Positions 23,410 through 32,042 of a stretch of 64,000 nt of DNA are shown here, one piece after another. How positions within the stretch are numbered: position 1 is the first letter of the stretch; each line of letters begins with the position of its first letter. Location: positions 5,448,001 to 5,512,000 of the forward strand of contig NZ_CP143867.1 of NCBI RefSeq assembly GCF_036416795.1, given 5' to 3'. The position numbers and the translations under genes are program-made. The notes under the pieces are model-generated. The model saw nothing but the letters and a program-made list of their open reading frames with translations, did not search any database and was not told the origin of the DNA. The stretch is from Bacteroides sp. MSB163. Lineage in GTDB: Bacteria > Bacteroidota > Bacteroidia > Bacteroidales > Bacteroidaceae.

Positions 23410-23417
23410 TACCTTTG
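23410..23417 (+). promoter_or_regulatory. Bacteroides -7 element before mltG
   Basis: TACCTTTG matches TAnnTTTG and lies 28 bases before the mltG ATG. The -33 position is only T-rich. Confidence 0.6.
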
Positions 23418-23444
23418 CCTGACTAAAGAAAACTGTAAAAACCG

Positions 23445-24482
23445 ATGAAAAAGAAGACAAAAGGAATTCTCATAGGAGGATTGATAGCCCTGTTCCTTAT
23501 TGGTGCAGCTTGTGCCGGAACATTCTATTATTATTTATTCTATCCACAGTTTCATCCCTCCAAAACAGCTTATATTTATATCGATAAAGACGATACGCCG
23601 GATTCCATATATAACAAAGTAAAAAAACAGGGACATCCGAAAAGTTTTTCAGGCTTTCTCTGGATGGCTAAATGGCGTGACTACAATTCAAACATCCACA
23701 CAGGACGCTATGCCATCCGCCCAGGAGAGAGTGTTTACCACGTCTTTAGTCGTTTATATAGAGGATATCAAGAGCCTATGAATCTGACCATTAGCAATGT
23801 ACGTACTTTAGATAGACTTGCTCGCAGCGTAGGCAAACAACTTATGATTGATTCTACTGAAATTGCAGTAATAATGAACGACTCGCTATTTCAAAAGAAA
23901 ATGGGATATACAAAGGAAACAATGGCCAGCCTGTTCATTCCCGAAACTTATCAAGTATACTGGAATATGAGCGTACAGGATTTCTTTGACCGTATGAAGA
24001 AAGAACATGAGAAATTTTGGAATCAGGACCGACTAGCCAAGGCCACAACCATAGGCATGACACCGGAAGAAGTATCGACACTCGCCTCTATTGTAGAAGA
24101 AGAAACAAATAACAATGAAGAAAAGCCCATGGTTGCAGGTCTCTACATAAATCGTTTAAATAAGGGTATGCCCTTACAGGCCGATCCCACCATTAAATTC
24201 GCACTTCAAGATTTCGCTCTAAGAAGAATTACGAATGAGCACCTGAATGTAAAGTCACCCTACAATACTTATCTAAATACCGGATTACCACCAGGACCGA
24301 TACGTATTCCTTCAACCATCGGCATTGATGCTGTGCTGAATTATGCAAAGCACAATTATATTTATATGTGTGCCAAAGAGGACCTTTCAGGTACCCATAA
24401 CTTTGCTTCCAATTACACTGATCATATGAAAAATGCTAGAAAATATTGGGATGCTTTAAACGAAAGAAAGATTTTCAAGTAA
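23445..24482 (+). CDS. mltG: Endolytic murein transglycosylase MltG
   Basis: A 345-residue YceG/MltG family protein that cleaves nascent glycan strands and so sets their length. One N-terminal membrane anchor (GILIGGLIALFLIGAACAG), then a LysM-like subdomain, then the catalytic domain with STLASIVEEET (catalytic Glu at 218) and KGMPLQADPTIKFAL. Length is normal. First chromosomal gene after the prophage junction, with its own -7 element. Confidence 0.93.
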   Translation: MKKKTKGILIGGLIALFLIGAACAGTFYYYLFYPQFHPSKTAYIYIDKDDTPDSIYNKVKKQGHPKSFSGFLWMAKWRDYNSNIHTGRYAIRPGESVYHVFSRLYRGYQEPMNLTISNVRTLDRLARSVGKQLMIDSTEIAVIMNDSLFQKKMGYTKETMASLFIPETYQVYWNMSVQDFFDRMKKEHEKFWNQDRLAKATTIGMTPEEVSTLASIVEEETNNNEEKPMVAGLYINRLNKGMPLQADPTIKFALQDFALRRITNEHLNVKSPYNTYLNTGLPPGPIRIPSTIGIDAVLNYAKHNYIYMCAKEDLSGTHNFASNYTDHMKNARKYWDALNERKIFK

Positions 24483-24509
24483 AATCGTAATAAAATAAAA
24501 GCAAAAGGC

Positions 24510-24517
24510 TATATTTG
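24510..24517 (+). promoter_or_regulatory. Bacteroides -7 element before iorA
   Basis: TATATTTG matches TAnnTTTG exactly; it lies 64 bases before iorA and probably drives the iorA-iorB-paaK operon. No clear -33 TTTG. Confidence 0.55.
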
Positions 24518-24580
24518 CGAGTGAAAAACGCAGATTATTTTCTTATTAATAATCCATGACTAACATTAAAACAATCAGAT

Positions 24581-26173
24581 ATGAGCAAGCAACTCTTACT
24601 TGGCGATGAAGCCATTGCACAAGCTGCATTAGATGCCGGACTCTCAGGTGTTTACGCCTACCCCGGCACTCCTTCCACGGAAATAACAGAATACATCCAA
24701 ATGGCACCCATTACGACTGAACAAAATATTCACAGTCGTTGGTCTTCTAACGAAAAGACCGCAATGGAAGCCGCTTTGGGGATGTCATTTGTTGGTAAAC
24801 GAGCATTAGTCTGCATGAAACATGTAGGTATGAATGTAGCTGCCGACTGTTTTATCAATTCAGCCGTTACCGGTGTAAAAGGTGGATTAATTGTAATAGC
24901 AGCGGATGATCCCAGCATGCACTCTTCACAAAATGAACAAGACAGCCGCTTTTACGGTGATTTCTCACTTATTCCCATGTATGAACCAAGTAATCAGCAA
25001 GAAGCGTACGACATGGTTTATAACGGCTTTGCATTCTCCGAAAAAATCGGTGAACCGATATTATTGCGTATGGTCACCCGCCTCGCCCACTCTCGTTCAG
25101 GTGTAGAGCAAAAGGCTCAACAAGTCCAGAATGAAATATCTTTCAGTGAAGACCCACGCCAATTTATCCTATTACCAGGTAATGCACGCAAACGTTACAA
25201 AGTTTTGTTGGAACGTCAGGCTGAATTCATTGAAGCCTCTGAAAATTCTCCATATAATAAGTATATAGATGGTCCTAACAAAAAAATGGGTATCATAGCT
25301 TGCGGTATCGGCTACAACTATCTGATGGAAAACTATCCTGACGGTTGTGAATATCCTGTATTAAAGATTGGGCAATACCCATTACCCAAGAAACAACTTC
25401 TACAGCTGGTAGAAGCCTGCGATGAGATTCTGGTATTGGAAGATGGACAACCTTTCGTTGAGAAACAGTTGAAAGGTTATCTCGGCATTGGCGTTAAAGT
25501 AAAAGGACGTCTGGATGGCACATTGCCACAGGACGGTGAATTAAATCCGGACAAGGTAGCGCGCACCGTAGGAAAAGAAAACAAATCAGAGTTTGGAGTA
25601 CCTTCTCTTGTAGAAATGCGTCCACCTGCACTTTGCGAAGGTTGTGGACATCGTGATATGTATACTGTACTGACGCAAGTACTGAAAGAAGAATATCCAA
25701 CTCATAAGGTATTCAGTGATATCGGTTGTTATACTTTAGGAGCCAATGCGCCATTCAATGCCATCAATTCATGTGTAGACATGGGGGCATCCATTACAAT
25801 GGCAAAAGGCGCCTCTGATGGTGGTCTTCACCCTGCAGTGGCAGTTATCGGAGACTCAACTTTTACCCATTCCGGCATGACAGGACTTCTAGACTGTGTC
25901 AATGAAAATGCTAATGTTACCATTGTCATCTCAGACAATGAAACTACCGCTATGACAGGCGGCCAGGATTCCGCCGGCACAGGACGTATCGAAGCAATCT
26001 GCGCTGGTATCGGTGTAGCTCCTGAACACATTCGCGTAGTAGTTCCCCTTAAAAAGAATTATGAAGAAATGAAACAGATTATCCGTGAAGAAATCGAATA
26101 TCGTGGTGTATCTGTTATTATTCCACGCAGAGAATGCATTCAAACTTTAGCCCGTAAAAAACGAAACAAGTAA
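24581..26173 (+). CDS. iorA: Indolepyruvate ferredoxin oxidoreductase, alpha subunit
   Basis: A 530-residue subunit of the enzyme that interconverts arylpyruvates and aryl-acetyl-CoA with ferredoxin. The N-terminal pyrimidine-binding domain has LSGVYAYPGTPSTEI; the C-terminal TPP-binding domain has CEGCGHRDMY and the motif GDSTFTHSGM...DNETTAMTG. The usual C-terminal pair of 4Fe-4S ferredoxin motifs is missing: the protein ends in IPRRECIQTLARKKRNK. iorB follows after 4 bases and an aryl-acetate CoA ligase after that, which defines the pathway. Confidence 0.92.
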   Translation: MSKQLLLGDEAIAQAALDAGLSGVYAYPGTPSTEITEYIQMAPITTEQNIHSRWSSNEKTAMEAALGMSFVGKRALVCMKHVGMNVAADCFINSAVTGVKGGLIVIAADDPSMHSSQNEQDSRFYGDFSLIPMYEPSNQQEAYDMVYNGFAFSEKIGEPILLRMVTRLAHSRSGVEQKAQQVQNEISFSEDPRQFILLPGNARKRYKVLLERQAEFIEASENSPYNKYIDGPNKKMGIIACGIGYNYLMENYPDGCEYPVLKIGQYPLPKKQLLQLVEACDEILVLEDGQPFVEKQLKGYLGIGVKVKGRLDGTLPQDGELNPDKVARTVGKENKSEFGVPSLVEMRPPALCEGCGHRDMYTVLTQVLKEEYPTHKVFSDIGCYTLGANAPFNAINSCVDMGASITMAKGASDGGLHPAVAVIGDSTFTHSGMTGLLDCVNENANVTIVISDNETTAMTGGQDSAGTGRIEAICAGIGVAPEHIRVVVPLKKNYEEMKQIIREEIEYRGVSVIIPRRECIQTLARKKRNK

Positions 26174-26177
26174 AACC

Positions 26178-26759
26178 ATGAAAAAAGATATCATACTTTC
26201 CGGCGTTGGTGGACAAGGCATCCTCTCTATCGCCACAGTAATCGGTAAAGCCGCCCTTAAAGACGGATTATATATGAAACAAGCGGAAGTACATGGCATG
26301 AGCCAACGTGGCGGTGACGTACAATCCAATTTACGTATCAGTGATCAACCTATTGCCTCTGATCTTATTCCTTCAGGCAAATGCGATTTGATCATCTCAC
26401 TTGAGCCCATGGAAGGACTACGCTATCTCCCCTATTTAAGTCCTGAAGGCTGGCTGGTAACTAACGAAACTCCGTTCGTTAATATCCCCAACTATCCAGC
26501 AGAAGCTGATGTGCGGGCAGAGTTGGATAAATTACCCCATAAAATCGTTCTGAATGTGGATAAGGTGGCTAAAGAAATTGGTTCTATTCGCGTAGCAAAT
26601 ATTGTTTTGCTTGGGGCTACCATTCCCTTTCTGGGAATTGATTATGAGAAAATACAAACCAGCATCCGCGAAATCTTCGAACGCAAAGGCGAGGCTATTG
26701 TAGAGATGAACTTCAAAGCACTGGCTGCCGGAAAAGAAATTGCTGAAAAATTAATGTAA
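26178..26759 (+). CDS. iorB: Indolepyruvate ferredoxin oxidoreductase, beta subunit
   Basis: A 193-residue gamma-type subunit of the 2-oxoacid:ferredoxin oxidoreductase family: IILSGVGGQGILSIATVIGK at the N-terminus and QAEVHGMSQRGGDVQSNLRI, both family hallmarks. It partners IorA encoded 4 bases upstream. Length is normal. Confidence 0.94.
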   Translation: MKKDIILSGVGGQGILSIATVIGKAALKDGLYMKQAEVHGMSQRGGDVQSNLRISDQPIASDLIPSGKCDLIISLEPMEGLRYLPYLSPEGWLVTNETPFVNIPNYPAEADVRAELDKLPHKIVLNVDKVAKEIGSIRVANIVLLGATIPFLGIDYEKIQTSIREIFERKGEAIVEMNFKALAAGKEIAEKLM

Positions 26760-26781
26760 AGACCCTCCAAAACAAACTACC

Positions 26782-28089
26782 ATGAATAACAAATACTGGG
26801 AAGAAGACATAGAGACCATGAGCCGTGAGAAGTTGCAGGAATTGCAACTTCGGCGGCTTAAAAAGACAATAAATATTGCAGCTAATTCACCGTATTACAA
26901 AAAAGTGTTCCAGGAACATAATATCACAGCTGATAGCATTCAAAGCCTCGAAGATATTCGAAAAATCCCATTTACCACTAAAGCTGATATGCGTGCCACC
27001 TACCCTTTTGGTCTAGTTTCAGGCAATATGCAGGAAGATGGCGTACGTATTCATTCTTCAAGCGGAACAACCGGTACTCCGACTCTGATTGTTCATTCTC
27101 AGCACGATCTGGACTCTTGGGCAAACCTGGTAGCACGCTGTCTCTATATGGTAGGCATACGCAAAACGGATGTTTTCCAGAATAGTTCCGGATATGGTAT
27201 GTTCACCGGAGGATTAGGTTTCCAATATGGAGCAGAACGTTTGGGAGCACTGACAGTTCCTGCTGCTGCCGGAAACAGTAAGCGACAGATTAAATTCATC
27301 ACTGATTTCAAAACAACTGCGCTTCATGCTATTCCCAGCTATGCTATTCGCCTGGCAGAAGTCATTCAAGAAGAAGGCATAGATCCGACAAGCACCAGCT
27401 TAAAAACACTTGTCATTGGTGCTGAGCCTCATACAGATGAACAACGGAAAAAGATCGAACGTATGTTAAGTGTTAAAGCTTATAACAGCTTTGGTATGAC
27501 AGAAATGAACGGCCCTGGAGTTGCTTTTGAATGTCAGGAACAAAACGGCATGCACTTTTGGGAGGATTGCTATCTGGTTGAAATTATTGATCCTGAAACA
27601 GGAGAACCAGTTCCAGATGGAGAAATTGGTGAGTTAGTACTGACCACTCTCGACCGCGAGATGATGCCGCTTCTACGGTATCGCACCCGAGATCTCACCC
27701 GTATTCTTCCCGGAGAATGTCCATGTGGACGCACCCACCTACGCATTGACCGTATTAAAGGACGTAGCGATGATATGTTCATCATTAAGGGAGTTAACAT
27801 CTTCCCAATGCAAGTAGAAAAGATATTGGTACAATTCCCACAATTAGGCAGCAATTATCTTATCACACTGGAAACAGTAAACAATCAGGATGAAATGATT
27901 GTGGAAGTAGAACTCAGCGATCTTTCTACTGATAATTACATTGAATTGGAAAAGATACGCAAAGAGATCACACGTCAATTGAAAGACGAGATATTAGTGA
28001 CTCCCAAACTGAAACTAGTGAAAAAAGGTTCCTTGCCACAAAGCGAAGGAAAAGCAGTCAGAGTAAAAGACCTACGTCAAAATCACTAA
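26782..28089 (+). CDS. paaK: Phenylacetate-CoA ligase
   Basis: A 435-residue adenylate-forming enzyme that joins CoA to phenylacetate-type acids. AMP-binding motif HSSSGTTGTPT, SFGMTEMNGPG and YRTRDLTRI are present, and the C-terminal domain ends SEGKAVRVKDLR. Cotranscribed with iorAB: the ligase and the oxidoreductase together link aromatic amino-acid derived pyruvates and aryl acetates. Full length. Confidence 0.92.
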   Translation: MNNKYWEEDIETMSREKLQELQLRRLKKTINIAANSPYYKKVFQEHNITADSIQSLEDIRKIPFTTKADMRATYPFGLVSGNMQEDGVRIHSSSGTTGTPTLIVHSQHDLDSWANLVARCLYMVGIRKTDVFQNSSGYGMFTGGLGFQYGAERLGALTVPAAAGNSKRQIKFITDFKTTALHAIPSYAIRLAEVIQEEGIDPTSTSLKTLVIGAEPHTDEQRKKIERMLSVKAYNSFGMTEMNGPGVAFECQEQNGMHFWEDCYLVEIIDPETGEPVPDGEIGELVLTTLDREMMPLLRYRTRDLTRILPGECPCGRTHLRIDRIKGRSDDMFIIKGVNIFPMQVEKILVQFPQLGSNYLITLETVNNQDEMIVEVELSDLSTDNYIELEKIRKEITRQLKDEILVTPKLKLVKKGSLPQSEGKAVRVKDLRQNH

Positions 28090-28125
28090 TTCTTTCAAGA
28101 GATCACTCTCTCTACATAAAAAAAT

Positions 28126-28164
28126 ATCCCATGAAGCGAAATAAATTCATGGGATGTTTTTTTT
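28126..28164 (+). terminator. Terminator of the ior-paaK operon
   Basis: ATCCCATGAA (28126-28135) pairs with TTCATGGGAT (28146-28155), followed by GTTTTTTTT. Lies 37 bases after the paaK stop. Confidence 0.85.
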
Positions 28165-28202
28165 ATGTAATAACTCCCAAGATAACGAAGTGGCATTAAA
28201 AG

Positions 28203-28243
28203 AAAAAAGGAACGGTAATCAACCAAGATTGCCGTTCCCCTTT
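28203..28243. terminator. Second, bidirectional hairpin
   Basis: GGAACGGTAATC pairs with GATTGCCGTTCC (one G-T), with A-run left and CCTTT right. It stands between the paaK terminator and the structured RNA on the opposite strand and may end transcripts from either side. Confidence 0.65.
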
Positions 28244-28244
28244 A

Positions 28245-28425
28245 TAAAAAAGCCGCACCGATGATGTGATGAAACTCCGAATGACATGATTTGAGCGCTC
28301 GTCCTCTTTGTAATCCACTGACTCAAAGGTTACCCCGAAGGGCGTGGCCCGCCATTGAGAAGCGAAGCTTGTCTCGGTATTTCATAATAGTTTGATGAGT
28401 TTCCCGATCCAATCAATGCGGCTAT
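28245..28425 (-). ncRNA. ssrS: Probable 6S-type RNA (Bacteroidales-1-like)
   Basis: A minus-strand RNA of about 180 bases. Its ends form a 12-bp closing stem (AGCCGCATTGAT with ATCGGTGCGGCT, G-T pairs included), immediately followed by TTTTTT. Inside, GAAACTC/GAGTTTC continues the rod, then a large open region with small hairpins such as GGGC-CAC-GCCC. A TAnnTTTG promoter lies just upstream. Size, rod shape with central bubble and promoter-terminator limits fit 6S RNA as recognised in Bacteroidales. Identity is by shape, not by alignment. Confidence 0.6.
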
Positions 28426-28436
28426 ATTTTCTACAA

Positions 28437-28444
28437 CAAATGTA
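28437..28444 (-). promoter_or_regulatory. -7 element of the 6S-type RNA
   Basis: On the minus strand TACATTTG matches TAnnTTTG exactly and places the start of transcription at the first bases of the closing stem. A CTTG lies 20 bases further upstream as a partial -33 element. Confidence 0.7.
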
Positions 28445-28589
28445 GTAAGTTTCCGTCAAAGAAACAAGGAAAAACATGATTTTGTTTCCTTCTGACAAGA
28501 CATTTTATATAATATCTCCCCTACTATAAGCAAAAAGTGCCGATTACTCATTCGTAATCAGCACTTTGTCAACTATTTGCTAAATAAAC

Positions 28590-28940
28590 TTAAGCTGCTT
28601 TTGCTTTAGCTACGATAGCCTTGAAAGCTTCCGGATGGTTCATCGCTAAATCAGCCAAAACTTTACGGTTGATTTCGATTCCTGCTTTGTGCAAAGCACC
28701 CATCAGCTTAGAATAAGACATACCTTCCAAACGAGCTGCAGCATTGATACGCTGAATCCACAAAGCGCGGAAGTTTCTTTTCTTGTTCTTACGGTCACGG
28801 AACGCATAAGTCAAACCTTTCTCCCAAGTATTCTTGGCAACGGTCCATACGTTCTTTCTTGCACCAAAGTAGCCTCTGGTTAATTTCAAAATTTTCTTTC
28901 TTCTTGCTCTTGAAGCAACGTGATTTACTGATCTTGGCAT
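28590..28940 (-). CDS. rplT: Ribosomal protein L20
   Basis: A 116-residue L20: MPRSVNHVASRARRKKILKL, RGYFGARKNVWTVAKN, then LWIQRINAAARLEGMSYSKL. Assembles early on 23S rRNA in the large subunit. Last gene of the thrS-infC-rpmI-rplT cluster, the conserved order in bacteria. Full length. Confidence 0.97.
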   Translation of the reverse strand: MPRSVNHVASRARRKKILKLTRGYFGARKNVWTVAKNTWEKGLTYAFRDRKNKKRNFRALWIQRINAAARLEGMSYSKLMGALHKAGIEINRKVLADLAMNHPEAFKAIVAKAKAA

Positions 28941-29036
28941 AGTTTTACTAATTTTTGAATGTTAGCGCCATTACTTCACGCAACGGACTTAAAGCTAATG
29001 CATTCGGTTAATACTTTAAAATACTTTGTACGCTTT

Positions 29037-29234
29037 TTACTTCATTGCTAAGAGTTCCTTAACTTGGCTTACGTTTGTCACGTCAACCGTAGTTGAATGG
29101 CACAAGTTTCTTTTTTGCTTCTTAGTTTTCTTAGTCAAGATATGACTGTGAAAAGCGTGCTTTCTTTTGATTTTACCTGTTCCGGTAAGAGTAAATCTCT
29201 TTTTAGAACCGGAGTTAGTCTTCATCTTTGGCAT
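29037..29234 (-). CDS. rpmI: Ribosomal protein L35
   Basis: 65 residues from ATG 29234: MPKMKTNSGSKKRFTLTGTG, then KRKHAFHSHILTKKTKKQKR, the L35 signature. The longer frame from 29270 would add 12 residues not found in the family. Lies between infC and rplT. Confidence 0.96.
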   Translation of the reverse strand: MPKMKTNSGSKKRFTLTGTGKIKRKHAFHSHILTKKTKKQKRNLCHSTTVDVTNVSQVKELLAMK

Positions 29235-29303
29235 CTTACTTATTTTTAAATTATTTAAATTATATGGCAACGCACTATACCTGTGGCGTTACTCATTTCT
29301 TTT

Positions 29304-29900
29304 TTATTCTTCTGTTTCAGCCGGAGCCGCTTTCGATCCTTCTGCGGATTTCGGTGCTGCAGGCTTCTTTGGTGCCTCTTTCTTTTTTGGAGAAAGCTGA
29401 ATGGTCATTCTTTTCCCTTCCAATACCGGCATTTGGTCTACTTTCGCATAGTCTTCCAAATCATTGGCAAATCGCAGCAATAGTACCTCTCCCTGTTCTT
29501 TAAACAAGATTGAACGACCTTTAAAGAATACATAGGCTTTCACCTTATCACCATCTTCCAAGAATCCTCTGGCATGTTTCAACTTGAAGTTGTAATCGTG
29601 ATCATCGGTTTGTGGACCGAAACGAATCTCCTTCACATTTACTTTAACCTGCTTTGCCTTCTGTTCCTTCTGACGCTTCTTCAGCTGATAAAGAAATTTA
29701 GAGTAATCAACGATTCGACAAACAGGGGGTTGCGCGTTTGGAGAGATTTCCACGAGATCCACCTCACGCTCTTCGGCAAGCTTTAATGCCTGAGCTATCG
29801 GATATACGTTTGGTTCTACTTCATCGCCCACTATGCGGACTTCTTTGGCACGGATTTGCTCATTAATCCGGTATTGCCCTTTTAAGCTGTCATTTTTCAT
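29304..29900 (-). CDS. infC: Translation initiation factor IF-3
   Basis: 198 residues from ATG 29900 (MKNDSLKGQYRINEQIRAKE). N-domain has VYPIAQALKLAEEREVDLVE and VCRIVDYSKFLYQ; C-domain has KVKAYVFFKGRSI. It keeps ribosomal subunits apart and checks the initiator codon. The C-terminal tail is extended with a Lys/Ala/Pro-rich segment (SPKKKEAPKKPAAPKSAE), as in other Bacteroidetes. A start at 29945 is possible but adds a non-family N-terminus. Confidence 0.95.
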   Translation of the reverse strand: MKNDSLKGQYRINEQIRAKEVRIVGDEVEPNVYPIAQALKLAEEREVDLVEISPNAQPPVCRIVDYSKFLYQLKKRQKEQKAKQVKVNVKEIRFGPQTDDHDYNFKLKHARGFLEDGDKVKAYVFFKGRSILFKEQGEVLLLRFANDLEDYAKVDQMPVLEGKRMTIQLSPKKKEAPKKPAAPKSAEGSKAAPAETEE

Positions 29901-30022
29901 TAAATAACCTCTATTTCCAGTTTGTTTCTTATTTATTACTCCCAAATTATTATTTTTTAAATTAGATAAAAGCTATCTTTAAAACATCACTATATGCTAT
30001 GCTTTTATAAGTGGGCGCAAAG

Positions 30023-31963
30023 TTACCATTTATTTATCATATTCTGAACTTCTTCGTTCAAAATTTTAGCAAATTCTTCAAATTTCATGGTACCCTTATC
30101 GCCTTCCCCTTGCTTGCGGACAGAAACTTCTCTATTCTCAGCTTCTTTTTCACCCACAATCAACATGTAAGGAATACGCTTCAATTCGTTATCGCGAATC
30201 TTACGTCCTATCTTCTCGTTACGCTCATCCACAATTGCACGAATATCGTATTGTTTCAAGAATTTCTTCACTTCTTGTGCGTAGTCATTGAATTTTTCGC
30301 TAATGGGCAGAATAGCCACCTGTTCAGGAGTCAGCCACAATGGGAATTTACCAGCCGTATGCTCAATAAGCACAGCAACAAAACGCTCCATAGAACCAAA
30401 CGGCGCACGGTGTATCATTACCGGACGATGTTTCTGATTATCAGCGCCTGTATATTCCAATTCAAAACGCTCCGGCAAGTTATAGTCCACCTGAATGGTA
30501 CCCAACTGCCAACGGCGGCCGATAGCATCTTTCACCATAAAATCCAACTTCGGACCATAGAAAGCAGCTTCACCATACTCAATTCTGGCAGTCAAGCCCT
30601 TTTCTTCACAAGCCTCAATGATAGATTGTTCAGCTCTTTCCCAGTTTTCATCGCTACCAATATATTTTTCACGATTCACTTTGTCACGCAAGGAAATCTG
30701 AGCCTCTACATTGGCAAAGTCCATGGAACGGAATACGATTGAAATAATATCCATCACACGCAAGAATTCATCCTTCACCTGATCGGGACGGCAGAAGATA
30801 TGTGCATCATCCTGCGTAAAACTACGTACACGCGTTAATCCATGTAATTCACCACTTTGCTCATAACGACAAACTGTACCAAACTCAGCCAAGCGCAAAG
30901 GCAAATCTTTATATGATCGCGGAGAATTCTTATAAATCATACAGTGATGAGGACAATTCATCGGTTTCAAGAAGTACTCCTCTCCTTCTTCGGGCGTATG
31001 AATAGGTTGGAACGAATCTTTACCATATTTTGCATAGTGACCGGAAGTGATATACAACAACTTGTTACCGATCGGGGGAGTGATAACCTCCTGATAATCG
31101 TAACGTGCCTGGATACGACGCAAGAATTCCTGCAGACGCAAGCGCAGCGCAGTCCCCTTCGGCAACCACATCGGCAGTCCTTTACCCACTGTGTCGGAGA
31201 ACATAAATAAATCCATTTCCTTGCCGATCTTACGATGATCACGCTTCTTGGCTTCTTCCAGCATAGCCAGATATTCATCCAACATTTTCTTTTTCGGGAA
31301 TGTGATACCATAAATACGCGTCATCATCTTACGATCCTCATGTCCACGCCAATATGCACCGGCCACCGACATCAACTTAATAGCCTTGATCGGCGCGGTA
31401 GTCATCAAGTGTGGACCACGGCATAAATCCGTGAAAGCACCTTGTGTATAAGTTGTTATGCGACCATCTTCCAATTCGGAGATCAACTCACACTTATAGT
31501 TCTCACCACGGTCACCGAATTTCTTCAATGCATCCGTTTTTGAAATACTTTCTCTTACAACAGCTTCCTTCTTCGCCACTAATTCTGCCATCTTGGCTTC
31601 AATAACCGGAAGGTCAGATTCTTTAATGACAGCTTCCCCCGGATCCACATCATAATAGAAACCGTTTTCGATAGCAGGACCAATACCGAACTGAATACCC
31701 GGATACAATTCCTGTAAAGCTTCGGCCAGCAAGTGAGCACTGGTATGCCAAAAAGCGTGTTTGCCCTGCTCATCTTCCCATTTATAGAGAACAAACTCAG
31801 CATCCTCATTGATAGGACGTCCCAAATCATAAATCTCACCGTTCACGCCACATGCCAGCACTTCCTGTGCCAGGCGTGAACTGATACTTTCTGCAATCTG
31901 CAGTCCCGTTACTCCTTCGTTATACTCACGTACGGAGCCGTCTGGAAATGTTATCTTTATCAT
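30023..31963 (-). CDS. thrS: Threonyl-tRNA synthetase
   Basis: 646 residues, full length. TGS domain at 1-60, then the editing domain with HTSAHLLAEAL, then the class II catalytic core with MNCPHHCMIY (zinc Cys and motif 2 region) and RAPFGSMERFVAVLIEH (motif 3), and an anticodon-binding domain at the C-terminus. Charges tRNA-Thr; the prophage nearby uses a tRNA-Thr as its integration site, which is probably coincidence. A -7 element lies just upstream. Confidence 0.97.
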   Translation of the reverse strand: MIKITFPDGSVREYNEGVTGLQIAESISSRLAQEVLACGVNGEIYDLGRPINEDAEFVLYKWEDEQGKHAFWHTSAHLLAEALQELYPGIQFGIGPAIENGFYYDVDPGEAVIKESDLPVIEAKMAELVAKKEAVVRESISKTDALKKFGDRGENYKCELISELEDGRITTYTQGAFTDLCRGPHLMTTAPIKAIKLMSVAGAYWRGHEDRKMMTRIYGITFPKKKMLDEYLAMLEEAKKRDHRKIGKEMDLFMFSDTVGKGLPMWLPKGTALRLRLQEFLRRIQARYDYQEVITPPIGNKLLYITSGHYAKYGKDSFQPIHTPEEGEEYFLKPMNCPHHCMIYKNSPRSYKDLPLRLAEFGTVCRYEQSGELHGLTRVRSFTQDDAHIFCRPDQVKDEFLRVMDIISIVFRSMDFANVEAQISLRDKVNREKYIGSDENWERAEQSIIEACEEKGLTARIEYGEAAFYGPKLDFMVKDAIGRRWQLGTIQVDYNLPERFELEYTGADNQKHRPVMIHRAPFGSMERFVAVLIEHTAGKFPLWLTPEQVAILPISEKFNDYAQEVKKFLKQYDIRAIVDERNEKIGRKIRDNELKRIPYMLIVGEKEAENREVSVRKQGEGDKGTMKFEEFAKILNEEVQNMINKW

Positions 31964-31993
31964 AATGTTGTGTATATTTCAATTTTCAGAACG

Positions 31994-32001
31994 CAAAAAT
32001 A
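31994..32001 (-). promoter_or_regulatory. -7 element of the thrS operon
   Basis: TATTTTTG on the minus strand, an exact TAnnTTTG, 31 bases upstream of the thrS ATG. Confidence 0.6.
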
Positions 32002-32042
32002 GCTAATTCTTTTTTGATATTTTATTTTTTAGCAAAAAAATG

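Noticed and set aside
30011..30742. 243-residue plus-strand frame
   Set aside because: Antisense inside thrS; a shadow of a highly conserved gene.
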